Below, in pieces: positions 19,940-30,575 of a stretch of DNA of 64,000 nt. Positions within the stretch are counted from its first letter, which is position 1, and every line of letters begins with the position of its first letter. The stretch comes from Hennigella sp049177155. GTDB lineage: Bacteria; Bacillota_I; Bacilli_A; Mycoplasmatales; Mycoplasmoidaceae. Made by a program: the position numbers and the translations under genes. The stretch covers positions 124,001 through 188,000 of the forward strand of contig CP185407.1 of NCBI GenBank assembly GCA_049177155.1. Direction: 5' to 3'. The notes beneath the pieces are model-generated. The model had not been told where the DNA came from. It saw nothing but the letters and a program-made list of their open reading frames with translations, and made no database searches.

Positions 19940-20254
19940 ATGAACAAAAGAATTACATTTGAATTAACACAAGAAGAGTATGATGCTGTATGCAAAATGT
20001 GGGAACAAGCTAAAAAAGCTCCCGTAGGTGCTAGTACTGCTTTAAACTTTGACGATTTCTGCAAAGAAATAGTTTTAACTGTATCAAAAGGACCAAATTT
20101 GACAGAGATGTTAAAAGATATGAACATCGAAGACTTAATGGGTCAATTAGGCGATTTAAGTCAATTAAAAGACTTATTTGGTGGGAAGAAGCAAGAAGCC
20201 AAACCTCAACCAAAGAAAGACGAAATTCCTGATGACAAAAAATACAAAAGCTAA
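19940..20254 (+). CDS. Small acidic protein, unknown
   Basis: 104 residues. Helical and charged: MNKRITFELTQEEYDAVCKMW at the N-terminus, a hydrophobic centre (FDDFCKEIVLTVSKG), then a Leu/Met-rich region (LTEMLKDMNIEDLMGQLGDLSQLKDLFGG) and a Lys/Pro tail. Its one Trp is TGG, unlike most genes here. The EMLKDMNIEDLMGQLGDL pattern is reminiscent of short dimerising helices, but I recognise no family. Overlaps the glycosyltransferase gene by 23 bases, which suggests translational coupling. Confidence 0.55.
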   Translation: MNKRITFELTQEEYDAVCKMWEQAKKAPVGASTALNFDDFCKEIVLTVSKGPNLTEMLKDMNIEDLMGQLGDLSQLKDLFGGKKQEAKPQPKKDEIPDDKKYKS

Positions 20255-21230
20255 TATTACTCTTATCTTTTATATTAACAAAAGGAATGCAGAACTATCA
20301 AAAGCTCTAGATGCAATTTCTAGACAAACTGATAAAAACTGCAACTTAATTTTTGTCTTTAATAGTCCAACTCAATCTGAAAAGGATGTATTTAAAAAAT
20401 TTAACTTTGATGCATTCAACAAAGTTGATTATGTATTAATTTCTGAAAATTTAGGTGATTCTTATGCATTTGAATACGTATCAAGAAATAATCTTGAAAC
20501 AAAATATTTTTATGGATTTGATTCAAACGTTGTATTAATGCCAGACTTTATAGCAGTTTTAAATAAGTTTGTTGATGAACACAAAGATGCTGATGTAATT
20601 AGTTTCTTTGGTGTTCCTAATATTTACTTCAAAGAAGATTATTTAGAAGTTAAAACCTTCTCTGATGATTTTTGTCATAGACCATTAGTGTTCTTTAACA
20701 ATAAACTTATAAGTACTGACTTTATTAAAAAGAATCATTTATATGAACCATTATTTAAACATTACCCATTACTTTACTATGTAATGTTAATGAAAAATGA
20801 ACCAAAATGATATTCATTAGGTAGACAAATTTGTTCAGGTAGCCCTAAGCCAATTTATACATTTAACATTTTTGATTTATTTGATCAATGTCAAGAAGTT
20901 GCAAATATGCTTGATCAAAAGTTTATGCAACAACACTATTCAGAAATTGAATATTTATGTATCGTAACATTGTTTAGAAATTTTGTTTATGCTATCTTTG
21001 TTAAAAATAGAACAAATTACTTATTTCAAAAACGTGTTTTAAATAAGATTGAAGACTTTGTTGATAGAAACTTTCCTAATTGAGAAAAGAATGAATGACT
21101 TTATTCTAAAGAGAATAAGAATGATGAAACATATCTTAACTATTTAAGAGAATTTAAACCAAAACTAATTCATGTTTTGCGAGCTTTGCACAATAAATTA
21201 TTAATTCAAGGACATGCAAAAACAAAGTAG
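20232..21230 (+). CDS. Family 2-like glycosyltransferase
   Basis: 332 residues with TGA as Trp. The N-terminal 120 residues show a GT-A fold: ITLIFYINKRNAELSKALDAI, SRQTDKNCNLIFVFNS (family sxxqtxxnxEiivvDdgS), LISENLGDSYAFEY and YFYGFDSNVVLMPDFI, where D-S-N is at the place of the metal-binding DxD. The rest is helical with a basic patch. Mycoplasma homologues make glycolipids or membrane glycans. The DxD-like motif is imperfect, so donor and acceptor cannot be predicted. Start at ATG 20232, inside the preceding gene. Confidence 0.65.
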
Positions 21231-21948
21231 TAATACAAAATTTCCATTAGCCACTGCTGGCAAGAGATTTTTAGCTAAAGTAATTGATATAGCTTTAATC
21301 TCTTGTTTAGTTTTAGGAATAGGATTTGCTATTTTTTGCACTGACCCAAACTTTTCGTGAGATGGCCCGCTTGTTCTAGAACAAGGATGAAGATATGGCC
21401 TATTTACAACATTAATGGCTATTATCTTTTTTGGCTTGATGTTGGTAATTCCAAGATTGACTAAAAAAACAATTGGAATGAATGCTTGCAAGTTAGCTTA
21501 CTATAGAAAAGACAACACTAAGAATTATGTCTTTGGTATTTTCAAACATGAACTATTTGTTTGAGAAATAATTGTCTTTTTATCTCTGATAATGGGTTGG
21601 ACACTATCATTCTTATCACCTAATCAAATTGATTCATTAATTCAAGGATCAATGTCTATTTTTGTTAGTAAGTTACCAGAAGGTGTAGATGCAACTTGTT
21701 TCTATGTAGGAACAGGTTTCTCTTGTTTTTATGGAGTATCCATTATCTTTTTGATCGCTATTGTAATAGCTATATTTATTAAGAATGGTAAACCAGCTTT
21801 TCATGATAAATATAGTCTTATTTATGTAATAAGCACAAAACCATTAACAGAAAAATTTGTCTCAGTTAATGACTATAAAAAACAACAAGAAGACAAAGTT
21901 CCTGGTAGTTTATCAAACGAAGCTTTAGAGGAAATAGATAATTTATAG
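21214..21948 (+). CDS. RDD-family membrane protein
   Basis: 244 residues with TGA as Trp. The RDD signature is recognisable as AGKRFLAKVIDIALISCLV (family R-x-x-A-x-x-D-x-x-h), with membrane segments at about 24-42, 65-85, 115-135 and 170-195, and the second conserved block RLTKKTIGMNACKLAYYR (family tpGKrllgLrVvd). The C-terminal segment KPAFHDKYSLIYVI is the usual FHDxxagT end of RDD domains. Transport roles have been proposed for the family; function unknown here. Overlaps the glycosyltransferase by 17 bases and is 1 base before pcrA. Confidence 0.78.
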
Positions 21949-21949
21949 T

Positions 21950-24145
21950 ATGGATTTATCTAAGCTTAATCAAAACCAAAAATTAGCAGTGACCACAACT
22001 CAAGGTCCTGTTTTGGTTATTGCTGGAGCAGGAACTGGTAAAACTTCTGTTTTAACACACAGAATAGTTTATTTAATTTCTGAAGTAGGAGTTGATCCTA
22101 ATAGAATTCTTGCTATTACATTTACAAACAAAGCTGCAGAAGAAATGAAAGAAAGAATCAATAAAATGATTCCACATTGTTCTGCTCAATGAATTAGAAC
22201 ATACCACTCAGCCTGTCTAAAAATTTTAAAAGAAGATATTGACAAACTTAACTTAGGATGAGATAGTAGTTTCTCTGTTATTGATGAAGATGATCAAGTA
22301 ACATTAGTAAGACAAATTATTAAAGATTTAAATTTAACAACTTCTGTGAAAGCTAAGAAATTTGTTAAAGTAATTGGACAAATTAAATTAGATGATGTTG
22401 ATTTTGAAAATGAATCATTTTATGATTTAGCACAAAAATTTGAGTTACCTGATGAAAGAGATGTGCAAATTGCTAAAACAATTTATCAAACATATCAAAA
22501 ACGTTTAAATGCTGCAGATCAATTAGATTTTTCTGATCTTATTAATTTCACACATTCTTTATTAGCAAAAAGAGAAGATGTAAGAAAAAAATGACAAAAT
22601 CAATTTGATTATGTATTAGTTGATGAATTTCAAGATACAAACCTTAAACAATTTGAAATTATTAAATTTCTAGTCACTGGACAAAACAATGTATTTGCTG
22701 TTGGCGATCCAAACCAAACAATTTATACATGACGTGGTGCTTATCCAGAAATCTTTGATGATTATGTAGAACATTTTAAAGGAACACAAATAATTAATCT
22801 ATATTTGAACTACCGTTCAACAGCCAACATTCTACATGGTGCTAATAATCTAATTAATAACAACCATTCTAATTTCAGAAATGATTTAAGTCCAATGAAC
22901 CCATATCGTTCTGATATTAATGTGTATATTGCTGATTATCTAGATGAAGAAGCAAACTTTATTTGTTCAACAATAAAAAGTTTTATCAATCAAGGCAAAA
23001 AATATTCAGATATTTTAATTTTGTATAGAGCAAACTACTGTTCAAAGGCAATTGAAGAAAAATTAATGCAAAACCAAATACCATATTTCATTTTTGGTTC
23101 AGTTAACTTCTATGCTAGAAAAGAAATCAAAGATTTAATTTCATATTTAAAAATGATTTATAGACCAGATGATATATCTGCTATGAGAATCATTAATGTT
23201 CCTCGTAGAGCTATAGGAATTGATTCTGTAAATAATATTTCTGCATGAGCATCAAAACACAACATGAGTTTTGTTAATGCATTACATACTATTGAAGAAG
23301 TTGATACTATTCCCGATTCAACAAAAAATAAAGTGCGTTTCTTTTTGCAAGACATTCAATATTTAAAGCAAATGATTGAAAAGAATGGTAAAGGTAGCGC
23401 TATTCCAACTTTAATTAAAGAATTAAAGTATATTGAATATCTTGAAACAAGTGAATCTGAAATTGAAGATCGTAGAGAAAATATTGATGAATTAAACAGA
23501 GCTTTACTGGAATTCTTTAGAAACAATCCAAACGGAACAATCATTGATTACATTAATGAAATAAACTTATATACAGCAGCAGAAAAAACAAGGTTAAACC
23601 ATTCTGAATGTGTTCATTTAATGACTGTTCACATGGCTAAAGGAAAAGAATATGACACTGTCATTGTCTATGATTTCAATGAAGGAGTTATTCCTAGCCC
23701 AAACTCATTAATCATGCCTCATGGGCTGGAAGAAGAAAGAAGAATAGCTTATGTAGCTATGACAAGAGCAATTAATAATCTTATTATTACTTGCACTAGA
23801 GATAATGGTTTTTCTAGATTTAGAAATAAAGCACCAAGTAGATTTTTAAAAGAAATTAAAAACTATCAAATGGCTTATAGACAAACTAAGAAAGTATCAG
23901 ATAAAGATCTTGAATGATACGATTCTAGAGAAGAAAATAAACCATTTGCTCCCGAAGTAGATTTAAGCAAGATCTATACTAACAAAGAGAAATTTAAAGT
24001 TGGAGATGTTATTGTTCATACAATCTTTGGTTCAGGAATAGTAACCAAAGTAGATGGAACAATGATTGATGTTATTTTTAAAAAACCATATGGAAAGAAA
24101 ACAATTGTAGCTACTCACAACGCTATAAAGAGAGTAGTTAGTTAA
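21950..24145 (+). CDS. pcrA: ATP-dependent DNA helicase PcrA/UvrD
   Basis: 731 residues with five TGA-coded Trp. All SF1 motifs are seen: Q-motif LNQNQKLAV, motif I GAGTGKTSVLT (residues about 27-37), Ia TFTNKAAEEMKERI, II VDEFQDT, III GDPNQTIYTWRGA, IV NYRST, V VHLMTVHMAKGKEYDTV and VI YVAMTRA. The C-terminus has the Tudor-like KFKVGDVIVHTIFGSGIV that binds RNA polymerase in Bacillus PcrA. Unwinds DNA in repair and resolves replication-transcription conflicts. Follows the RDD gene directly. Confidence 0.95.
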
Positions 24146-24160
24146 TATATAATAGACGGT

Positions 24161-24949
24161 ATGAGAATATTATTTATAGGAGACATTTTTGCTAAATCTG
24201 GTAGACAAGCAGTTATTGAAAATCTACCAAATATTATCAAAAAAGAAAAAATTGATTTCACTATAGCCAATGCGGAAAATGCAACGCATGGACGTAGTTT
24301 AAGTCAAGATCACTATGATCAATTAATCAAATCTGGTGTAGATATGATTACCATGGGTAATCATACATGAGATACAACAGAAGTTTTTCCTGTTTTAAAT
24401 AACAAACAAATTGTTCGTCCTTTAAATATTGATTCAACAACTAAAGAAGCACATTATGGTGTTGGTTCAAAAGTTGTTACAGTAAAAAATATTAAAGTTA
24501 GAATTTCTAATTTAATGTCTTTACAATGCAAATCAAGAACAACTTTAACTAATCCATTTAATGCTTGTGAAGAACTTATTGCTAAAGCAAAAGAACCAAT
24601 TCATGTTATTGATTTCCATGCTGAAACAACATCAGAAAAAAATGCTTTCTTAATGGAATTTGCTGGAAAAGTTTCTGCTATTATTGGAACACATACACAC
24701 GTTCAAACTGCTGATGAAAAGATTTATAAAAATACAGCATTTATTACTGATGCTGGTATGTGTGGAACAAAAGAATCTATCATTGGTGCTAAACCAAATG
24801 AAATTATTGATATGTTTAAAGGTAAATCACAAAGATTTCATTTAGAACCTGCCAAAGGCACCTATCAATTTAATTCAGTTGTTATTGAATTTAGTGAGAA
24901 AACAAAAAAACCAGTAAAAATCTGGCGTTGCAATATTAACAACAACTAA
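24161..24949 (+). CDS. ymdB: YmdB-family metallophosphoesterase
   Basis: 262 residues with TGA as Trp. Di-metal phosphodiesterase of the TIGR00282 family: FIGDIFAKSGRQAV (D8), ANAENATHGRSL (N), TMGNHTWD (N-H), IIDFHAETTSEKNA read as VIDFHAETTSEK, and GTHTHVQTADE (H-x-H). Bacillus YmdB hydrolyses 2',3'-cyclic AMP and related cyclic nucleotides. TATAAT at 24148-24153 lies 7 bases before the ATG, giving a leaderless message. A tRNA pair follows after 8 bases and may be co-transcribed. Confidence 0.9.
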
Positions 24950-24957
24950 ATCGGTTG

Positions 24958-25033
24958 TGCCTGTTAGTGGAGCGATTAACACGTCACACTCTCAATGTGA
25001 AGATCATGGGTTTAAATCCCATACAGGCAACCA
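24958..25033 (+). tRNA. tRNA-Glu (anticodon CUC)
   Basis: Cloverleaf: acceptor UGCCUGU/ACAGGCA, D arm GUG-GAGCGAUUAA-CAC, anticodon stem UCACA/UGUGA around loop CUCUCAA, T stem AUGGG/CCCAU, discriminator A, encoded CCA. The D arm closely follows bacterial tRNA-Glu. Odd points are the U1-A72 first pair and the T loop UUUAAAU instead of UUCGAAU. The anticodon CUC would read only GAG. Confidence 0.75.
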
Positions 25034-25034
25034 T

Positions 25035-25108
25035 AGGGATTTAGTTCAATGGTAGAACAGAAGTCTCCAAAACTTTTGATGTGAGTTCGATTCTTACAAT
25101 CCCTGCCA
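25035..25108 (+). tRNA. tRNA-Trp (anticodon CCA)
   Basis: Acceptor AGGGAUU/AAUCCCU, D stem GUUC/GAAC, anticodon stem GAAGU/ACUUU around loop CUCCAAA (anticodon CCA), T stem GUGAG/CUUAC, discriminator G and encoded CCA. It reads UGG. The abundant UGA-Trp codons need a second tRNA-Trp with anticodon UCA, which is not in this window. Confidence 0.92.
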
Positions 25109-25122
25109 TTAAAAAAAGACAA

Positions 25123-25149
25123 GAAAATATTCCTTTAGGAATATTTTTT
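25123..25149 (+). terminator. Terminator after the tRNA pair
   Basis: A stem AAAATATTCC/GGAATATTTT with a short TTTA loop, followed by T residues. The next -10 box (TATAAT, about 25151-25156) of the lipoprotein gene follows immediately. Confidence 0.75.
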
Positions 25150-25186
25150 ATATAATATTTACTTATTAAAAGGACGAAACTTATAT

Positions 25187-27772
25187 ATGCGTAAGATAAC
25201 CGTTGCCAAAGTGCTTTTTAGCTCATTAATCCCTACTGTTTTAATTGGGGCATGTGTTATCACAACAAGCTGTGGAACGGGCGCATCAGTTTCAACTAAA
25301 GACTTAATTGTTAATCCAGATTCAGGTGAAGCAAACTGCCAGATTGTTTTGGATGAACAACCATATAACAATATAGCTGATGTTTATATTAATACAGCAA
25401 GTGGAACTAATCAAGTTCAACTTTTAGGACCTTTAGATTATCCTTATCAAGGATCAACAACTCATCAAGTTCTTGAGGTTAAAAACAGAGTAATTGATAT
25501 TCGTACATCTTTTAGTGAATATAGTGGTGTTTCAACTAATTCAAAATTTAATTTATCTATTAAATATAAAGATAAAAGTCAATATCAAAAAACTGTTAAT
25601 ATTAGTGGATTAAAGTTAGAGTTAGACTACACTCACCCAAAGAATGAAGAACTTCATATTCTAAACTTAAATGACTATCATGGTTCTTGCCCAGGATATG
25701 GTGACCAATATTTTAGTAATATTAGTAGCAAAAACCCAGGAGCAATAAGAATAGCTAATGAATTTGCTCCTATTATGGAACAATATCCAGGTTCTGCTAT
25801 ATTAACAGCAGGTGATAACAACTCTGGTGAATGTTTCTCTACATCTGTCCATGGAACATCAACATATCGTGTTTTAAACTCTTTAGGTGCTAGATATAGT
25901 GCTGTAGGTAATCATGCGTTTGAATGAGGTTTAGATCCTATTGCTCAATTTGATGCAGCTGGTAGAACAGATGCTACATGAGGAAGTTACTTTGTAACAT
26001 CCAATATCATGAAAGAAAAATCAACAGAACAAGAAACTTGGATTGCTGATCCAACTAACCCTGGTTTTGAAGCTGATTTTAATGAATGAAATGAACTGAG
26101 AGTTAAATGAGCTGATCCTTATAAGTTATTAAACTTAAATGGTCATTTAGTTTGTCTTATTGGTTTAACAACTAAATTAACTAATGTTGATGGTAATAAG
26201 TCAGTAACAAAAGATCTTGGTTTTATTGATTATGATCCATGTGTTCAATATTCTGTTCATTTACTTCAAAAAGAGCAAAAACAATGATATGACAGTGTTG
26301 AATCATATATTTTATTAACACATGTTGAATCAGATGCTAGTGAAGACATGAAACCAAAACCATCTGGTAATGATGATGCTTACGCATTAGCTCAAAATCT
26401 TACATTTAATGGTGTTGATGCTATTATTTCTGGACACTCTCATAAATTAGTGTGTGGACAAGTTCAAAACAAAAAGACTGGTAAACTTATTTGATTAGGA
26501 CAAGCCGGAGTTTCTGGAAGAGACTATTTAGATACAACATTAGATTTTGATAATAGTAAAGAAGTTGGACATAGACTTTCTGATATAAAAATGGAAGTTA
26601 AGCATATTAACTTTAAAAATAGTTCATTCTATGAAGCAAAGCAAGAATTAAATCAAATTAGAGAAAACCCACAACACGAACTGGTAAAAAAAGTTATTGC
26701 TGAATATGATATTCAAAAAAGTAAGGTAAGAAACTCTCTAGCAACTGTAGTTGCTCATCGAGAAGATGGTCTTGCGTATCCTGGTAGTACAAAAGCAATC
26801 GGTCATGAATACTTCTGTAGTGAACAAATTTGTGATCAATTGGGTGCATGAGTTGCTTTGGGTCAATTGATGGGATTTACTTCTATGTTTGAACAAGACT
26901 TTGAAGATATATCTGAAATGAAATATCCATCAGTATCATTATTAAATATCGATACAGTTAACATTCAGTTGCCTCCTCCTGTTCCTAAAAGAAGAGTCAA
27001 TGTTACATTAAAAGAACTATATTCAATACAAGGTTATGAAAACCCAATGTATTATGGTTATTTGTCAATATGACAATTAGCTAATATTGTTGATTATTTA
27101 CTATCTGGGGCAACAGAATTTAATTATTCTCATAACCACGATTACTATCCATTACAAACTGAATTAAGTGATAAGAAACTAAATGACTTTACTAAAAACT
27201 ATCATGGTAAAGGCGGAACAGCAATTGATTGTCTTGATCCAATTGAGCGTGAAGAAGGTAAAAATGTTTGCAACTATTTAGCTGGACCACTACAATGATA
27301 TGGCTTTAGATTTGAAGTTGAACCTCAAACATCTGATAAATATGATAGAGAATACCAATTAAAGTATCATGTACCTGAAGATGCCACATTAAAAGAACAA
27401 TATGACTATGTTCCTAATATGTGAATATATGATCCATATATTACTGATGATGAAGGAAGAAACTTCTCAACATTCTATTCAATAGATCAATGAGTGCCTG
27501 CTGAACAATGATTAAAAGAAAATAGATTAGTTCCAGTTGTTGTTAATAGTTTTGTTGCTACTGCTGGCAACAACCAAAACACAATGTTTGCTAAATACTT
27601 TAAGTACAATAATGAAAAGCTTGGGGCATATCAAGCAAACTATTCTCAATTATCTAGAGAAATGCTAGAAGAATTCTGTCGAGTTACAGAAGATGAAGAA
27701 TGAAGCGATTTCTTCCACTTTGACTTAAGTAATGAACAAATAGTATCTAAACTTGTAAAATTTATTGAATAA
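25187..27772 (+). CDS. Large surface lipoprotein with a 5'-nucleotidase-type metallophosphatase domain
   Basis: 861 residues with many TGA-coded Trp. Signal peptide to lipobox ITTSC (Cys29). Residues about 160-470 are a UshA-like calcineurin fold: LNLNDYHG (D-x-H), TAGDNNSG, VGNHAFEWG, LTHVESD and SGHSHKL. The GNHEFD motif reads GNHAFE, so the Asp of the catalytic His-Asp dyad is Glu and the next acid is Ala; metal ligands are present. The C-terminal half has the nucleotide-binding 5'-nucleotidase layout but aromatic insertions. It probably releases nucleosides or phosphate outside the cell, if active. Shine-Dalgarno AAAGGA is upstream of the ATG at 25187. Confidence 0.8.
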
Positions 27773-27793
27773 AAAAAGCCTTCTAGGCTTTTT
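27773..27793. terminator. Bidirectional terminator between the lipoprotein and dnaI
   Basis: Stem AAAAAGCC/GGCTTTTT with a 5-base loop. The loop holds the dnaI stop codon (27783-27785 on the minus strand). Confidence 0.8.
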
Positions 27794-28667
27794 TCTTTAG
27801 TCGTTTACTTGGGCCTTCATAACTATATTGTGTATTATCAACTAACATAGCTAAACGATCAATTAATCTACTAATCATAATGTTTTTAGTATCAGCATCT
27901 AATTTTCCTTCATTAGTTGTTAGATTCTTCTTTAATACATGGATTAGTTTATCCATTTTTAAATTAGAGATAACAATAATTGGTTTTTCTTGTTCACAAC
28001 GATAGTTAAGAATAACTAATAGGACATTTAAATAGAATCATGCATTAGTATACTCAGCACCAAAGTCATCTAATACTAAAATATCTGCACTGCAACAATA
28101 ATCAATAATTTTTTTATTAATAAGACTATCAATAGAGAAGTTGTCTTTCATTTGTCTTACTACTTCTGGCAAGAACAAATAAGCAACAGTTCGATTGTTA
28201 GTTAAGATCATATCATTACAATAACTAATGATTTTATGTGTTTTGCCAACACCAACTGATCCTTGTAAGCAGAAACCTATAATCTTATTCTCTTTAATAG
28301 AGTTAATTAAAATTTGATTAATCTTTTCTTCTCTTACATCAGTAATAGGGAAATCGGGTTTTTGATTTAATAAAGATAAAGTTAATTTATTACTTGAGAA
28401 TTCTCTAACCAAATAGTTATCTTGTAATTTCTTTTTAGGACAAGGTCTTGTTTTGATAACAATTTTGCCATTATCTTCATCTCTTAATAAACACATATGT
28501 AAGAAAGAAGATGAAGTACATTTATTGGCTGGTAATTCAGCACATGCTACTTCATTGTTATAGATTTGTGTTGCAACATCTCTATATTGTTCTTTTTCTG
28601 CAGCTGAAAGCTTTAGTGCTTTAAAAGGAGGATATTCAAAGATATCTTTTAATGCTTTCTTTGACAT
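27783..28667 (-). CDS. dnaI: DnaI-like helicase loader (AAA+ ATPase)
   Basis: 294 residues with TGA as Trp. N-terminal domain with a Cys-rich zinc-binding layout (CAELPANKC, then HMCLLRDED and RPCPKKK). C-terminal AAA+ domain: Walker A GSVGVGKTH (about 145-153), Walker B ILVLDDFGAE, sensor VISNL. The usual loader Arg finger region RLIDRLAML is present. DnaI loads the replicative helicase with DnaB. Its start is 2 bases after the dnaB stop, in the conserved dnaB-dnaI order. Confidence 0.88.
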
Positions 28668-28669
28668 AT

Positions 28670-29806
28670 CTAGAATCCTTTATTAAAATATTGATCAACT
28701 TTAGCTTCAACAGATGCTTTCTTTTCTACATTAGCATTTTTTAAGTGAGCAACCACTTGTTGAGCATTAATTAATCCTAAACCATTAACTGTATAAGCAG
28801 CTTTAGCTAAATATTTCTTGTTTAGTTGACCGTTTGTTTTATTTAGACTAAAGTCTACTAATACATTAATTACTTCATCAGTTAAGTGAAATTTTGTTCT
28901 TAACATATGAATAGTTTGTTTTTCTTCAGAATTTAATGCTTTTTTAAAGATAGTAGATAAATATAGTTCAGCATTACACATTCTGTAATCTAAATAAATC
29001 TTATCTTCTTGTTCTTTATTTAGTCCAGTTGTAAATAATCTAAAGTCTCTATTTACCATTTGAACTGGAGTTGTTACTTGTTTATTAATTAAAGCATTAA
29101 AGTTTTGAATTAATAAGTTAGGGTTAACTTTGTTAAAGCCATCCATATCATTAATTGAATCATAAATAACAAATTCAATGTCTTTTATTGAAACTTGGTA
29201 TTTTGAATAGATATCTTGGATGATAGCTTTACAGTTTTCATCTATTACTAATGGTAAAGATGTTGTTTTTTGAATGTTTTGGTAAAGTTTTTCAAAATCT
29301 AAGATATGAACATTCTTTAAGTTAGTATCATTGAATACTTGATCAAATGTTCTAGTAATTTCAATTGCATCTTGTAATTGACTCTCTGGAGCATTCTTAT
29401 ATTCAAGATATTCAAAGTTATTTGTACCAATTTGGTTAATTAACAATGTTTTAAGTTTAGGGTTAGCAATGAATTCTTGGTAACTTAAAGCAGGTTTTAA
29501 TACAAAGATAAGGATATTATCCTTTCTATTGTTAGTAGATATAAAAGTAGAAATTAAGCCAATTGCTTCCAATTTATCTTTAGCAATAGATAATTCTTCA
29601 TTACTAACATGTAATTGTTTACAAATAGCATCAGAATTAAATGTCAAAGCAGCATTTTTGCTGTTATTGTCTACATAATTAGAAAGAATTACATAAAAGT
29701 TAGTAGCTGTTTGACCAACTACAGGTAGATATAGATCATATAAAGAGTTTAGATTTAATTTATATTCGTTAACTTTTTTAACTGTATAGAAAAAAGTGTT
29801 TAACAT
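28670..29806 (-). CDS. dnaB: DnaB-like primosome/replication initiation protein
   Basis: 378 residues. Bacillus-type DnaB (not the helicase). The N-terminal winged-helix domain (LNSLYDLYLPVVGQTATNFYVILSNYV) and the middle segment match DnaB/DnaD proteins. The C-terminal DnaB_2 domain has EKQTIHMLRTKFHLTDEVINVLVDFSL (family lsxxqxxlxxLxxxyxLsxxVINvLldYvl) and KKYLAKAAYTVNGLGLINAQQVVAHL. Recruits the DnaI-helicase complex at origins. Last residues near the SD of dnaI. A 67-base gap separates it from coaE, with no strong promoter seen. Confidence 0.85.
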   Translation of the reverse strand: MLNTFFYTVKKVNEYKLNLNSLYDLYLPVVGQTATNFYVILSNYVDNNSKNAALTFNSDAICKQLHVSNEELSIAKDKLEAIGLISTFISTNNRKDNILIFVLKPALSYQEFIANPKLKTLLINQIGTNNFEYLEYKNAPESQLQDAIEITRTFDQVFNDTNLKNVHILDFEKLYQNIQKTTSLPLVIDENCKAIIQDIYSKYQVSIKDIEFVIYDSINDMDGFNKVNPNLLIQNFNALINKQVTTPVQMVNRDFRLFTTGLNKEQEDKIYLDYRMCNAELYLSTIFKKALNSEEKQTIHMLRTKFHLTDEVINVLVDFSLNKTNGQLNKKYLAKAAYTVNGLGLINAQQVVAHLKNANVEKKASVEAKVDQYFNKGF

Positions 29807-29873
29807 ATAAATCTCTATATCCTTTCCTAGTAAAAATTCTTATTAATTTAAAGAAGTAATTTCTTAAATGTAA

Positions 29874-30497
29874 CTACTTTATAATATGTTGATTTATATT
29901 CTTACAAATTTTTAAAATATTATTTTTTAAAATTTTTTTATTTTGGGAGTTATTAACAAAGATATCCACATTTATGATGGGGTCTTGACCTATCCTATTA
30001 TCTATATTAAATATAGAAGGTTTAGTTTTTTTGGACTTTTCCACAAAGATTGTGGGAATCTTTTTTAAGTAACTAAATTTTTTACTTTGATAATTATTTT
30101 TTCAGTTTTTGTTAGTAAAAATTAGCACAATTTTGTCAAATAAATTGGCAAAATCTTGAGGGTAAAAAATGTATGTTGCTAACTCGATAAATCATGTCTT
30201 ATTTTTATCTAATTTCTCGATAGCAGATCTAATTAATGGATTCATCAATTTGTTAAGCTTTTTTAGAGCTGTTTTATCTCTAAAAACTAAAGCTCCTAGA
30301 GCTTTGCGATTTACTTCTGTTTTTGTAACAAATTTATCACCAAAAGCTCTCTTAATAGCCTTATATCCAGGTTGATTTACTTTATAAATAGCATGAACAT
30401 ATTCATCAGCAATGAACGTGTTATATCCAGCGTCTTTTATGTATTTCATTGCAGTGGTTTTACCACAGCAAGGTTTACCTGTAATACATACCTTCAT
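29874..30497 (-). CDS. coaE: Dephospho-CoA kinase
   Basis: 207 residues only when TGA is read as Trp; otherwise it looks half length. Adds the final phosphate in CoA synthesis. P-loop GKPCCGKTTAMKYI (residues 7-20), DEYVHAIY (family DaDxxxhxl), NRKALGALVFRD (family dR..L..ivF.d) and NPLIRSAI. The C-terminal third is divergent and Lys/Asn-rich, with DNRIGQDPIINVDIFVNNS at the nucleotide-binding end. In mollicutes coaE usually lies before dnaB, as here. Divergent from the lyase gene at 30576. Confidence 0.82.
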
Positions 30498-30548
30498 AAT
30501 TACAAATATTATATTTAATTCATTAAATATAAAACCTACAAATAATCT

Positions 30549-30575
30549 TATAATTAGTCCATAGGAGATTTTTAA
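30549..30575 (+). promoter_or_regulatory. Promoter of the lyase-permease-malic enzyme run
   Basis: TATAAT at 30549-30554, then a short leader with the Shine-Dalgarno sequence AGGAG (30563-30567) 8 bases before the ATG at 30576. No clear -35 box. Confidence 0.6.

Noticed and set aside
29963..30058. Cluster of DnaA-box-like words (TATCCACA, TTTTCCACA, TTGTGGGAA) next to dnaB and dnaI, suggesting an origin or autoregulation site
   Set aside because: With TGA read as Trp, coaE continues through this stretch to a TAG at 29874-29876, so the words lie in coding sequence that matches the C-terminal part of CoaE.
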